Both the position numbers and the translations under genes were made by a program. From assembly GCF_901875635.1 (NCBI RefSeq), contig NZ_CABFMN010000091.1, positions 1 through 64,000 on the forward strand: a DNA stretch of 64,000 nucleotides, read 5' to 3'. This DNA comes from Xylophilus ampelinus (lineage in GTDB: Bacteria > Pseudomonadota > Gammaproteobacteria > Burkholderiales > Burkholderiaceae_C). This document shows positions 40,895-49,445 of the stretch, in pieces (the first letter of the stretch is position 1; every line of letters starts with the position of its first letter). The notes below the pieces were generated by a model, which was given only the letters and a program-made list of their open reading frames with translations, was not told the DNA's origin and made no database searches.

Positions 40895-42010
40895 TCAATC
40901 GTTGTCGGCGGTCTTCTTGGCGGCGTTGTAGGCGTCGTCGATCTTGCCCTTGGTACCGTCGCTCAGCTGCTTGCTGTTCGACTGCCAGTGCTTGACCTGG
41001 GCATTCTTCTGCTCGTCAGTGAAGGACGCGTTCAACTGCGCCTCGATGCAATCGGCACTGCAGCCGCATTGCGCCGCCACCGCATCCGCGCACACCTTGT
41101 TGTACTGGGCAACGCTGCACTTGCCCGCACTGTCGAGCACGCCCGGCTTCGACGCCACGTGGTCGATGGCCGCGTGGTTCTCGCCATGCGAGCCCACATG
41201 CTGGCTGGCACCTTCCAGGCAGACGCACAGGGCGGTGTCCTTGTTGTAGCCGGGCACACCTTTCATCATCATGCTCTTGGGGGGAATGTGGTGCGGCGTC
41301 TGGCCGGGGCAGCAGCCGCCCTTCTGGGCATCGGGCTTGTACGGACGCAGCCCGCAGCGCATGGCCTTCACGCATTCGCTGGACTCGGCATCCTGCGTGG
41401 ACTCCTTGCCGGCCTGCATCGTCCGGCTCTCGGTGGCCGTCCGCGTCTTGCCGGCGCGCTGCTGCGACACCGTCTTCTTGAGCGAGCCGGGACAGGGGTC
41501 GGCGCCATCCTTGCACTTCTCGCCGACCTTGTTCTTGTCGCCCTCGCACTTGTCCTGGACCATGGCCGGCACGGCGACCTCGTCGGTGTACGGCCACGGC
41601 GGCGTGTTCGGCCCCTGCGACGCGTGGTTGTGCGTCGTCAGGTCCATCATGCGGACCACGTTCTCGCCCTCCACCTTCACGTCCATCGACCAGGCGGTGA
41701 AATACACCTTGCCCGTGTTCTGGCTGGTGACCACGCCCTTCTTGGGCGCGCAGCCGGCCTCGTCGCCCATGCTGCGCTTGAAGTAGCTCTTGTTCTTGAG
41801 CATCACCTCCTGGCCGGAAATCTGGACCGAGGTCGATCCCGAGGTGGTGTCGCTGGCCATCCCGGTGTTGGGGTACGGGATGGGCACGCCGGGCGGCGTC
41901 GCCGGGGTGGTGGGCGGGGTGAAGCACACGTCGGGAAAAGCGCAGATCGACTTGCCGGCCGCAGCCTTGCACGACACCTCCATGTTGTTGGCGTAGACCT
42001 GGTTGCTCAT
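40895..42010 (-). CDS. PAAR-like (DUF4150) T6SS effector with HH nuclease-type toxin domain
   Basis: A 371-residue cysteine-rich protein. Residues 1 to about 130 form the DUF4150 PAAR-like tip domain (MSNQVYANNMEVSCKAAAGK, FTPPTTPATPPGVPIPYPNT, VQISGQEVMLKNKSYFKRSM). The C-terminal region has PGQTPHHIPPKSMM (His240-His241) and CLEGASQHVGSHGENHAAID, resembling the Tox-GHH2/HNH nuclease superfamily. It would cap a VgrG spike and kill neighbours by DNA cleavage. Eighteen cysteines suggest metal or disulphide stabilisation. The ATG at 42010 overlaps the pseudo-ketosynthase stop. Confidence 0.78.
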   Translation of the reverse strand: MSNQVYANNMEVSCKAAAGKSICAFPDVCFTPPTTPATPPGVPIPYPNTGMASDTTSGSTSVQISGQEVMLKNKSYFKRSMGDEAGCAPKKGVVTSQNTGKVYFTAWSMDVKVEGENVVRMMDLTTHNHASQGPNTPPWPYTDEVAVPAMVQDKCEGDKNKVGEKCKDGADPCPGSLKKTVSQQRAGKTRTATESRTMQAGKESTQDAESSECVKAMRCGLRPYKPDAQKGGCCPGQTPHHIPPKSMMMKGVPGYNKDTALCVCLEGASQHVGSHGENHAAIDHVASKPGVLDSAGKCSVAQYNKVCADAVAAQCGCSADCIEAQLNASFTDEQKNAQVKHWQSNSKQLSDGTKGKIDDAYNAAKKTADND

Positions 42011-43041
42011 GCCGCTGCCTCGCGCACCTGCAGCGCCATCGCGGCACGCTCGCCGGCATCGTTCGACCAGTGCGCGAGGATGTTCGGTCCCCTGGCATAG
42101 CCCTTGGCGCACGCCGCCTGCGCATCCGCGATCACGCAGATGCCCGAGACCGCCCCCACCTCGCCGGTGCATTCGGCCGGATGCCAGAGGTCGAACTCCT
42201 CCTTGCGCTGGCGCAGCGTGCGCGACAGCGCCAGCGCGGCTTCCTTGAAGTAGTACTGCTCGCCAGACACGCCGGTGATGCGGAAGTCCATGTCGTGCAT
42301 GCGGCAGGCGGCTTCGTCCAGGCAAGCCCGGATCGCTCCCGCCAGCCCTTCGGCCCGCAGCGGCTCGCCGCTGCCCAGGCGCGCGTGCTCGATACCGAAC
42401 CCCACACCCGTGCACAGGAGCTCGCCCGCCAGCCATTGCGCTGGACCCAGCAATAGCGCGCCGCCCGCCTCACCAGGCAGGAAGCCGTTGGAGTTGCCGG
42501 CCGTGAGCAGGCGGTCCTCGCGCTCGTAGTGGCTCAGCGCGGGCCACGACAGCAGGCTGTCGGCCGCCGCGATCACCACGCGCTGCGCCTGGCCGCTGGC
42601 CAGCAGCGCCCGCGCCTGTGCCACGGCCACGGCGACGGCCACCCGACCGCGCGCGACCGTGGCCGATGCCGGCGCGAAGTCTGCACCCAGTTCTTCCTGC
42701 ACGCGCGCGAGCAGCGCGTCGTCGAGCCCGGCGGCCCGTCCTGGCCGGTCTTCCTCTGCCACGCACAGCAACAGGGGAATGACGCGCCAGTCGGGCTTCG
42801 GAATGCCTTCCAGCACTTCGTCGATCGCCAGCGCGGCCATCTTTGCGAGCTTGGCCAGGCCGCGCCATGGCGCGTCCAACTCGACCTGGTGGGCCATGAT
42901 CCGGTCGCCGGCGCCATCGATGAAGTGGGTCTCGGTGGGGTTGGTCAGCTTGCTGCGGAAGGCCGCGCAGCTCGCCGGCGCCGAGAGACCGACCGCCGTG
43001 ACCAGCCCCGTGCCCAGGATCGATACGTGGTGCGCGCTCAT
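42007..43041 (-). CDS. Thiolase-fold pseudo-ketosynthase (T6SS cargo accessory, PRK06147-like)
   Basis: A 344-residue protein with the beta-ketoacyl synthase layout: N-terminal VSILGTGLVTAVGLSAPASC, middle LLASGQAQRVVIAAADSLLS and LPGEAGGALLLG, C-terminal HPAECTGEVGAVSG. The nucleophile position aligned to the usual TACASG reads ATVARG, so the catalytic Cys is missing and condensation activity is not expected. Similar thiolase-like proteins accompany DUF2169 in T6SS effector cassettes, where they probably help load the PAAR effector. Both ends overlap neighbouring genes by 4 nt. Confidence 0.78.
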   Translation of the reverse strand: MSAHHVSILGTGLVTAVGLSAPASCAAFRSKLTNPTETHFIDGAGDRIMAHQVELDAPWRGLAKLAKMAALAIDEVLEGIPKPDWRVIPLLLCVAEEDRPGRAAGLDDALLARVQEELGADFAPASATVARGRVAVAVAVAQARALLASGQAQRVVIAAADSLLSWPALSHYEREDRLLTAGNSNGFLPGEAGGALLLGPAQWLAGELLCTGVGFGIEHARLGSGEPLRAEGLAGAIRACLDEAACRMHDMDFRITGVSGEQYYFKEAALALSRTLRQRKEEFDLWHPAECTGEVGAVSGICVIADAQAACAKGYARGPNILAHWSNDAGERAAMALQVREAAA

Positions 43042-44168
43042 CCGGGCACTCCGGCGTCGGCCTCCGCACCGTCCATCGGCACCATCACGACGGGAATGGG
43101 GAAAGCCAGCTGCTCGCGCTGCTGCCACCACTCCCTGCCCTTGCGGCCGACCAGCACCTGCGCGATCTCGAACAGGTCGCGGCGCAGCGGCCGGGCGACA
43201 CGCCATGTGAGGCTGAAGCGCTGCGCATCGGGCTCGATCACGATGGTGTCCAGCTGTGCCGTGAGGTCCTCGCGCCCGCCCCGCTTGGGAAAGACGTGCA
43301 CCGGCGCCACCAGGTGCGGCAGCACGAAGCGGGTGAGCCCCTGTGGCGTCAGGTTGCCCAGCACGACCTCGGTGGGACCGGCGTCGAAGTGGCCGAGGGG
43401 CACCTGCTGGTCCGCGGGCGCCGCCTGGTGGTAGCGCGGGTCGAAGTCCGGCGGGAGGAAGGGAAAGTGCGCCTCGAGCCAGTGCGCGTCGTAGGTGCCT
43501 GCGAACGCGGCACGCGGCTGCCACCCGCGGCCGAGCGGGCCGAAGGCCATGGGCTTGTAGCTGCCGTCGGGGCTGCGAACGGGGGTATCGAGTTCTTCCG
43601 TCGCGGGCAGCGGCGAACCTTCCACCCAGTCGGGCCGCAGGTGCCGATGAAAGCCGCGCCCCACCGGGTTGGGCAGGAAGGCCGCATGCTCGCCGGCGTC
43701 CTCGTGGCGGTCGTCGACGCCGCCGAAAGCGACGTCGTAGGAGACGGGCTGGCGCAGGAAGACGCCCGGTGGTGTCGCGGTCGCGCCGCCGATGCCGCAT
43801 TCCCAGTGGCGCGGTCCGACCACTGCAAGGGACTTGCTCCATCTGCCAATGCGCAGGCCGGCCTGGAGGCGCGAGACGGGCCGTCCGACCGGCGCATGCG
43901 CGCTGCCCTGCAGCAGGATGTCACAGTGCGGCTTGTGGGGGGCGAAATCCGCTTCCTGCAGGGGGGCCGAGAAGCCCGGTGCAGCAGTGAAGGTGTCCGC
44001 CATCGCCAGCGGCAACTGCGTCTCGTGCAGCGCGAAATGCACCGCGGGCTCGTCGGGTTCGGGAATGCGGAAGGTGCCCTTGACCACGATCACCAGCGAC
44101 TCGTGCCCGCTCGGCGCCAGCCCCAGCGTGTAGCCGGCGACCATGCGGGTGGCATTGATCAGCTGCAT
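43038..44168 (-). CDS. DUF2169 T6SS effector adaptor
   Basis: A 376-residue DUF2169 protein. Typical features are the N-terminus QLINATRMVAGYTLGLAPSG, ESLVIVVKGTF, VSYDVAFGGVD, LPNPVGRGFHRH and FPFLPPDFDPRYHQAAPADQ. DUF2169 proteins stabilise and load PAAR-containing effectors on VgrG, as documented for Agrobacterium Tde2-type cassettes. It starts 14 nt after the DUF6484 gene and overlaps the pseudo-ketosynthase start. Confidence 0.85.
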   Translation of the reverse strand: MQLINATRMVAGYTLGLAPSGHESLVIVVKGTFRIPEPDEPAVHFALHETQLPLAMADTFTAAPGFSAPLQEADFAPHKPHCDILLQGSAHAPVGRPVSRLQAGLRIGRWSKSLAVVGPRHWECGIGGATATPPGVFLRQPVSYDVAFGGVDDRHEDAGEHAAFLPNPVGRGFHRHLRPDWVEGSPLPATEELDTPVRSPDGSYKPMAFGPLGRGWQPRAAFAGTYDAHWLEAHFPFLPPDFDPRYHQAAPADQQVPLGHFDAGPTEVVLGNLTPQGLTRFVLPHLVAPVHVFPKRGGREDLTAQLDTIVIEPDAQRFSLTWRVARPLRRDLFEIAQVLVGRKGREWWQQREQLAFPIPVVMVPMDGAEADAGVPG

Positions 44169-44182
44169 GGCGGACGCCGTCC

Positions 44183-44680
44183 TCAGTTCAGCTGCACCGA
44201 GCCGCCCTTGACGCGATTGACGCCGGTGGACCGGCTGGACACATAGGCGCCCTGGATCAGCACCTTGCCGGCGCGCGTCAGCGTGATGCTGGCTTTGCCG
44301 CAGCGCAGGACCAGCTGCTCCTTCGCGCTCACCACCAGCCGCTGGCCGTCGGCATCGACCTCGACCTGCGCGGGCGGATCGGCCATCGGCCAGCCCGGCG
44401 TTCCGCGCAGCACGCCCATCACGATCGGCCGCGTCGGCTCGCCTTCCTCGAAGAGGAGCACCACGCCGTGCCCGATGTGGCCGCCATGCAGGTCCACGGC
44501 GGTGCGGGCGTGCACGGCAGCACCTGCGTCGCCGGCCAGGCGCACCAGGGCCATGCAGCCGCCGTCGGTCAGCGCGAGAAGCTCGCCGCTCCTCACCCCG
44601 GGCCCCACAGTCGCGGTGGGCATTGGACCGGCGGCGGCCTCGCGCGCCAGAAGCTCATGAACAGGTTCTCGTCGACTCAT
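44183..44680 (-). CDS. DUF6484 domain protein, T6SS cassette component
   Basis: A 165-residue protein with a beta-rich OB-like part including GELLALTDGGCMALVRLAG and GVVLLFEEGEPTRPIVMGVL, and a C-terminal VLRCGKASITLTRAGKVLIQ with VSSRSTGVNRVKGGSVQLN that resembles the beta-helix end of VgrG. I assign it to DUF6484 from memory of the family. It lies directly between vgrG and DUF2169, an arrangement seen in many T6SS cargo cassettes. Role unknown; probably part of the spike or loading step. Confidence 0.68.
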   Translation of the reverse strand: MSRREPVHELLAREAAAGPMPTATVGPGVRSGELLALTDGGCMALVRLAGDAGAAVHARTAVDLHGGHIGHGVVLLFEEGEPTRPIVMGVLRGTPGWPMADPPAQVEVDADGQRLVVSAKEQLVLRCGKASITLTRAGKVLIQGAYVSSRSTGVNRVKGGSVQLN

Positions 44681-44695
44681 CGCGTCCTCGCTTCC

Positions 44696-47083
44696 TCAGT
44701 TCTGAAGAATCTTCGAACCCTTCACCACCACGTCGCTGCTCGCCTTGATGTTGATCTTTCCCGAGCCGTCGATGGTGATGTCCTTGCCCTTGATGGTGAT
44801 GGTGCCGTCCTTCTTCATCGTGATGCTGGCGCTGCCGGTCTTGATCACCACCGAATCGCCTGCGCTGATGACCAGGTTCTTGCCGACGCTCAGCGCATCG
44901 TCCTTGCCGACCTGCGTCGAGCGACCGGCGGCCACCGCGCGGCTTTCGTCCTTGCCCACGGTGGTGGACAGGTTGCCGCCCACGGTGACCGAACGGTTGG
45001 CACCGATGGTGCTCGACTGGCTGGCACCGACGCTCACGGTCTGGCTGGCACCCACGGTGATCGCCTGTGCCGCGCCCACCGTGATCTCCTGCGCGGCGCC
45101 GACCGAGATGGTCTCGTTGACGCCCACCGTGTGCGTGCGCTGCAGCGCCACGGTGGCGGTCTCGCTCGCACCCACACTGATCGTGCGGTTGGCACCGATG
45201 GTGATCGACTCGTTCGCCCCGACCGTCTCGGTGCGGTTGACGCCGATGCCGATGGTCTCGTTGTTGCCCACGGTCTCGGTCCGGTTCACGCCGATGGTGA
45301 TCGTCTCGTTGTTGTCGACCGTCTCGGTGCGGTCGTGCTTGACATGCACGGTCTCGTCGTGGTCGATGGTCTTGGCGCGGTCGTGGCCGACCCAGTGGGT
45401 CTCGTCGTTCTCGACCTCGATGTCCTGGTTCTTCTCCGCGTGCAGGTAGACCTGCTCCGAGCCCTTCTTGTCCTCGAAACGGAACTCATTGCAGTTGGCG
45501 GCCGTTCCCTTGGGCGTGGAGCGGGTGCGAAAGCCGCTCTGCGTGTGCACGCCGAAGGGGATCGGCTGGTCGTCGTTGTAGACGCGGCCGACCACCAGCG
45601 GCCGATCGGGGTCGCCGTTGAGGAAATCGACGATCACCTCCTGGCCGATGCGCGGGATGAAGTAGCCGCCCCAGCCCTTGCCGGCCCAGGGCTGCGAGAC
45701 GCGCACATAGCAGCAGGACTTCTCGTTGCTGGCGTCGTAGCGGTCCCAGTGAAAGTGCACCTTGACGCGCCCGAACTTGTCGGCATGGATCTCGTCGCCC
45801 GCCGGGCCGACCACGATCGCCGACTGCGGGCCGGGCATCCTGTTCCTGGGCGTCACGCGCGGCGGACGGAAGGGGATGCCCGCCGGCATCAGGGTCAGGA
45901 GGAACGCGCTGACGCCGCGCACCTCGCGGTCGAGGCCCGGCACCTTGGAGCGGAAGCGCTCCAGCACCGCCAGCGTCTGGACGTTCACCGCATCGTCGGC
46001 CAGCATGCCGCGCAGTGTCTCGCCGACGTCCATGCGGTGCAGGTCACGTTCCAACTCCACCCCTTCGTAGCCCGGATGCACCGCCACGAAACTGCAGCCC
46101 GACACGATGTAATCGCCGTCGCGCGTGTCGTCGTCCGGCGGCCCCTTGTAGGTGAAGGCGCGGCCCGCCGACACATCCGGCCAGGCCGTGACGGCCCAGT
46201 GCCTTTGGCGCCGCGCCGCGATCTCCTCGCCACGCATGCGTCCGATGGCCGAGAAGTTGGCATCGGCGAAGTAGCCGCCGGCGAATTCGAAGGCCTCGAA
46301 ATCGCCGAGCTCGTGGACCTCGGCGGCGCCGCCCGGCGCCGACAGCTTCTTGCGGATGCTCTTGAAGTCCGAATCGCGCGAGTCGTAGGTGCCGGTGTCC
46401 AGCTGCTGTGCGTTGATCCAGTGGGTGACCTGGTTCGGCCGGGTCGCCCCGGTGGAGCCGGTCGCGAACTGCAGCGTGTCGACCACCGGCAGCTTGGCAT
46501 GCGCCACGTCGCTGGCGTCGGACAGGTGCATGGTGCCCGGCGCATCGTGGGCATCGAACCAGTAGTAGATGCCCTCCTCCTCCAGCAGGCGCGAAAGGAA
46601 GTCGTAGTCGCTCTCCTGGTACTGCATGCAGAAGCGATGCGCATCGTGCGCCTCGATCACGCTGTCGCTCTCGAGCTTCCTGACGGCGGCGATCGGGCTG
46701 TCCTCCAGCACCGCATCGACCATCTTCAGCACCGGCATTTCCTGCAGGATGCGGGAATTGATGCGCCGGGTGAGCAGCCAGAACCAGGAGCGCAGGCTGA
46801 TGCGGTACTCGCTGTAGCGGCCGATGCTCTGCAGCCGGACGAAGCGCACGGCGTGCCCGTGGCAGTGGCGCTTGTGCAGCTGGCCGTCCGCGTCGGCGAA
46901 CTCGATCACGACATCGAAAGCATGGCCGAGGATGTCCCTGGCCGCCACGTCCTTCGACGCCGACAGCACCGTCAGTTCGTAAGACGACGCGTGCGACAGG
47001 CCCTCATGCCCCACGATGCTCCAGAACATCAGCTCGGCATGGGCCGGCGACTCGCTTTCGATGCGAAAGGCTTGGGCAGGCAA
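44696..47083 (-). CDS. vgrG: T6SS spike protein VgrG (TssI)
   Basis: A 795-residue spike protein. Residues about 1-400 are the gp27-like base (FWLLTRRINSRILQEMPVLK, CMQYQESDYDFLSRLLEEEG). The gp5 OB domain follows (FGRVKVHFHWDRYDASNEKS, WAGKGWGGYFIPRIGQEVIV, DGDPDRP-type GDPDRPLVVGRVYNDDQPIP). The C-terminal beta-helix needle (about residues 570-760) is built of 8-residue turns such as TVGVNETI and TVGANRSV and ends KINIKASSDVVVKGSKILQN, with no extra catalytic domain. It heads the cargo cassette; no sheath, tube or ATPase genes are in the window. Confidence 0.95.
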   Translation of the reverse strand: MPAQAFRIESESPAHAELMFWSIVGHEGLSHASSYELTVLSASKDVAARDILGHAFDVVIEFADADGQLHKRHCHGHAVRFVRLQSIGRYSEYRISLRSWFWLLTRRINSRILQEMPVLKMVDAVLEDSPIAAVRKLESDSVIEAHDAHRFCMQYQESDYDFLSRLLEEEGIYYWFDAHDAPGTMHLSDASDVAHAKLPVVDTLQFATGSTGATRPNQVTHWINAQQLDTGTYDSRDSDFKSIRKKLSAPGGAAEVHELGDFEAFEFAGGYFADANFSAIGRMRGEEIAARRQRHWAVTAWPDVSAGRAFTYKGPPDDDTRDGDYIVSGCSFVAVHPGYEGVELERDLHRMDVGETLRGMLADDAVNVQTLAVLERFRSKVPGLDREVRGVSAFLLTLMPAGIPFRPPRVTPRNRMPGPQSAIVVGPAGDEIHADKFGRVKVHFHWDRYDASNEKSCCYVRVSQPWAGKGWGGYFIPRIGQEVIVDFLNGDPDRPLVVGRVYNDDQPIPFGVHTQSGFRTRSTPKGTAANCNEFRFEDKKGSEQVYLHAEKNQDIEVENDETHWVGHDRAKTIDHDETVHVKHDRTETVDNNETITIGVNRTETVGNNETIGIGVNRTETVGANESITIGANRTISVGASETATVALQRTHTVGVNETISVGAAQEITVGAAQAITVGASQTVSVGASQSSTIGANRSVTVGGNLSTTVGKDESRAVAAGRSTQVGKDDALSVGKNLVISAGDSVVIKTGSASITMKKDGTITIKGKDITIDGSGKINIKASSDVVVKGSKILQN

Positions 47084-47256
47084 AGGTCCTCCAGGGTCGG
47101 CACCGGGACGCGGCCCGTGCGCCCGCGCTCTCCAGCCCGACTATCGACCGCGCCACGCCGTCCCCAAATACCCCCTATGGCCTATGACGAACACGGCGCC
47201 GCCCCACCCCGCGCACCGGCGCTGGGCACAATGCCGTATCGAAAGGAAGACATCCC

Positions 47257-48681
47257 ATGAGCGACAGCAAGAGCGATTTCGGCCTCGTCGGCCTGGCCGT
47301 GATGGGCCAGAACCTGGTGCTGAACGTGGAAAGCCGCGGCTTCCAGGTCAGCGTCTACAACCGCACCACCAGCGTCACCGACGCCTTCGTGGCCAAGAAC
47401 CCGGGCAAGAAACTGGTCGGCTTCGACACGCTCGAGGCCTTCGTGCAAAGCCTGGCCAGACCACGAAAGATCATGGTGATGGTCAAGGCCGGCGCGCCGG
47501 TCGACCAGGTGATCGAGCAGCTGATTCCGCTGCTGGAGAAGGACGACATCGTCATCGACGGCGGCAACAGCCTCTACACCGACACCGAGCGGCGCGACGC
47601 TTACCTGGCCAGCAAGGGCCTGCGCTTCATCGGCGCCGGCGTCTCGGGCGGCGAGGAAGGCGCGCGCAAGGGCCCGGCGATCATGCCCGGCGGCCCCGCT
47701 TCCACCTGGGAGGTGATGAAGCCGATCTTCGAGAGCATCGCCGCCAAGGTCGACGGCCAGCCCTGCGTCATCCACATCGGGCCCGGCGGCGCGGGGCACT
47801 ACGTGAAGATGATCCACAACGGCATCGAGTACGGCGACATGCAGCTCATCTGCGAGGCCTACGCACTGTTCAAGGCGGCGGGCTTCACGACCGACGAGAT
47901 GGCGGCCGTCTTCAACCAGTGGAACGAGGGCGACCTGCAGAGTTACCTGATCCAGATCACGGGCAAGGCGCTGGAGCAGAAAGATCCCGAGACCGGCAAG
48001 CCACTGGTCGACGTGATCCTCGACAAGGCGGGCCAGAAGGGCACCGGCCAATGGACATTGATCAACGCGGCCGAGCAGGCGGTGGTGATCAGCACCATCA
48101 ATGCCGCCGTGGAGGCGCGCGTGCTGTCGTCGCAGAAGAAGCAGCGCGTGGCCGCCAGCAGCGTGCTGCAGGGCCCGACGCCCGCGCTGTCGCTCGAGAA
48201 GAAGGCGCTGGTCGACAAGGTGCACGACGCGCTCTATGCCTCCAAGGTCGTCAGCTACACGCAGGGCTTCGACCTCATCAAGACGATGGGCGAGAAGCGG
48301 GAATGGGGCCTGGACCTGGGTGGCATCGCGTCGATCTGGCGCGGCGGCTGCATCATTCGCGCGCGCTTCCTCAACCGCATCACCGAGGCCTACCGCGGCG
48401 ATGCGGCGCTGGCCAACCTGATGCTCGCGCCCTTCTTCAAGGACCTGCTCAACCGCACGCAGCAGAACTGGCGCGAGGTGGTGGCCCTGGCCGTGAGCAA
48501 CGGCATCCCGGTGCCGGCCTTCAGCGCGTCACTGGCCTATTACGACAGCTACCGATCGGCCCGCCTGCCGGCCAACCTGCTGCAGGCTCAGCGTGACTTC
48601 TTCGGCGCCCACACCTACGAGCGCCTCGACAAGCCCGAGGGGCAGTTCTTCCATACGGAATGGCCTGAGGTGATCGAGTAG
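47257..48681 (+). CDS. gnd: 6-phosphogluconate dehydrogenase (decarboxylating)
   Basis: A 474-residue pentose-phosphate enzyme converting 6-phosphogluconate to ribulose 5-phosphate with NADP and CO2 release. The N-terminal Rossmann motif is FGLVGLAVMGQNLVLNVESR. The active-site signatures are FIGAGVSGGEEGARKGPAIM and GGAGHYVKMIHNGIEYGDMQ, with Lys and Glu catalytic residues. The C-terminal block is RSARLPANLLQAQRDFFGAH with a terminal HTEWPE tail. It is divergent from vgrG; the 173-bp gap holds no obvious known site. Confidence 0.97.
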   Translation: MSDSKSDFGLVGLAVMGQNLVLNVESRGFQVSVYNRTTSVTDAFVAKNPGKKLVGFDTLEAFVQSLARPRKIMVMVKAGAPVDQVIEQLIPLLEKDDIVIDGGNSLYTDTERRDAYLASKGLRFIGAGVSGGEEGARKGPAIMPGGPASTWEVMKPIFESIAAKVDGQPCVIHIGPGGAGHYVKMIHNGIEYGDMQLICEAYALFKAAGFTTDEMAAVFNQWNEGDLQSYLIQITGKALEQKDPETGKPLVDVILDKAGQKGTGQWTLINAAEQAVVISTINAAVEARVLSSQKKQRVAASSVLQGPTPALSLEKKALVDKVHDALYASKVVSYTQGFDLIKTMGEKREWGLDLGGIASIWRGGCIIRARFLNRITEAYRGDAALANLMLAPFFKDLLNRTQQNWREVVALAVSNGIPVPAFSASLAYYDSYRSARLPANLLQAQRDFFGAHTYERLDKPEGQFFHTEWPEVIE

Positions 48682-48710
48682 TAAGGCCGGGTTGCGTTCA
48701 AGGCACTGGA

Positions 48711-48772
48711 ACCGTTCACGCCGAGCCTGTCGAAGGGCCGCACAGGGCTTCGACAGGCTCAGCCCGAACGGT
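48711..48772. repeat. Long inverted repeat after gnd (TTCGACAGGCTCAGCCCGAACGG type)
   Basis: Two 25-nt arms, 48711-48735 and 48748-48772, are complementary except for three positions, around a 12-nt loop. The right arm contains CTTCGACAGGCTCAGCCCGA, a sequence I remember as highly repeated in intergenic DNA of several proteobacteria. Position between the gnd stop and the convergent DUF2894 gene suggests a bidirectional terminator or REP-like element. Confidence 0.88.
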
Positions 48773-48812
48773 CCCCTTTGATGGAGACCTGGAGACCACT
48801 TGCCGCGCAGCG

Positions 48813-49445
48813 TCAGGCCGACTTGCTGCGCCCGCGCGCGGACTTGCGCGCACCGCCGGCCGGGCCGCGTGGCGCCGGCGCCGGTGCGGCCGCAGCCGCC
48901 TGCATCTGCTCGAGGGCCGCGAGCGCATCCACCCTCGCCATGAAACGGTGCAGGCAGCCGGGTGCGACCTCGCGCATGAGCGTGAGCGAACGATGCAGCA
49001 GATGCTGCGAGTTGAGCGGCCCCGGGTTCTCGGGCAATGCGTCCACCGACTGCGTGAGCCGCCGCTCGGCGCTCAGGCCGGCCCAGACGCGCCGCACATG
49101 CGCAAGCACCCTCGGCTCGGGCATCGCGGCAAGCCCGGCACCCGGCGGGCTGGGCAGGGGCGCTTCGCCGCGCGCCGCCGCCTGTGCGGCGAGCCGAGCC
49201 GTCAAGGCGCCAAGGCCGCCGTCCTGAACGTCGACCGCCTGTGGTGCGGCGGCGGCGGCCACCGCGGGTGGTTCGAGCTCGACCGTCAAGGCGCGAATCT
49301 TGGCATCGATGTGTTCGCGTGCCTCGCCCTCGTGAAGCGCCGCTCGCCGCGCCATCGCGGCCACCAGGCCGAAGCGCAGCGGCTGCGCGACGTCGGCGCC
49401 GGCCTGGCGCAGGCGTTCGAGCGCGGGCGCGTGGTCCTCAGCCAC
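48813..49445 (-). CDS. DUF2894 protein, last gene of the stator-like operon
   Basis: A 210-residue cytosolic protein. I chose the GTG at 49445 because it starts just inside the end of the OmpA-like gene and opens directly into the family block LERLRQAGADVAQPLRFGLV and AAMARRAALHEGEAREHIDA; a frame continuing upstream lies within the OmpA-like gene. The second conserved block is LAHVRRVWAGLSAERRLTQS with LPENPGPLNSQHLLHRSLTL. The tail is Ala/Pro/Lys-rich and basic. No function is known; gene order links it to DUF802 and the OmpA-like protein. Confidence 0.8.
   Translation of the reverse strand: MAEDHAPALERLRQAGADVAQPLRFGLVAAMARRAALHEGEAREHIDAKIRALTVELEPPAVAAAAAPQAVDVQDGGLGALTARLAAQAAARGEAPLPSPPGAGLAAMPEPRVLAHVRRVWAGLSAERRLTQSVDALPENPGPLNSQHLLHRSLTLMREVAPGCLHRFMARVDALAALEQMQAAAAAPAPAPRGPAGGARKSARGRSKSA

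Noticed and set aside
44940..45330. CRISPR-like regular repeats inside vgrG
   Set aside because: The periodicity follows codons of the beta-helix turns, there are no unique spacers, and no cas genes are present.
38517..47083. A complete type VI secretion locus
   Set aside because: No TssB, TssC, Hcp, ClpV, TssJ, TssL or TssM gene is in the window; only cargo and spike genes are present.
44468..47260. A 930-codon + frame opposite vgrG
   Set aside because: Low-complexity antisense frame; the minus strand encodes an unmistakable VgrG.
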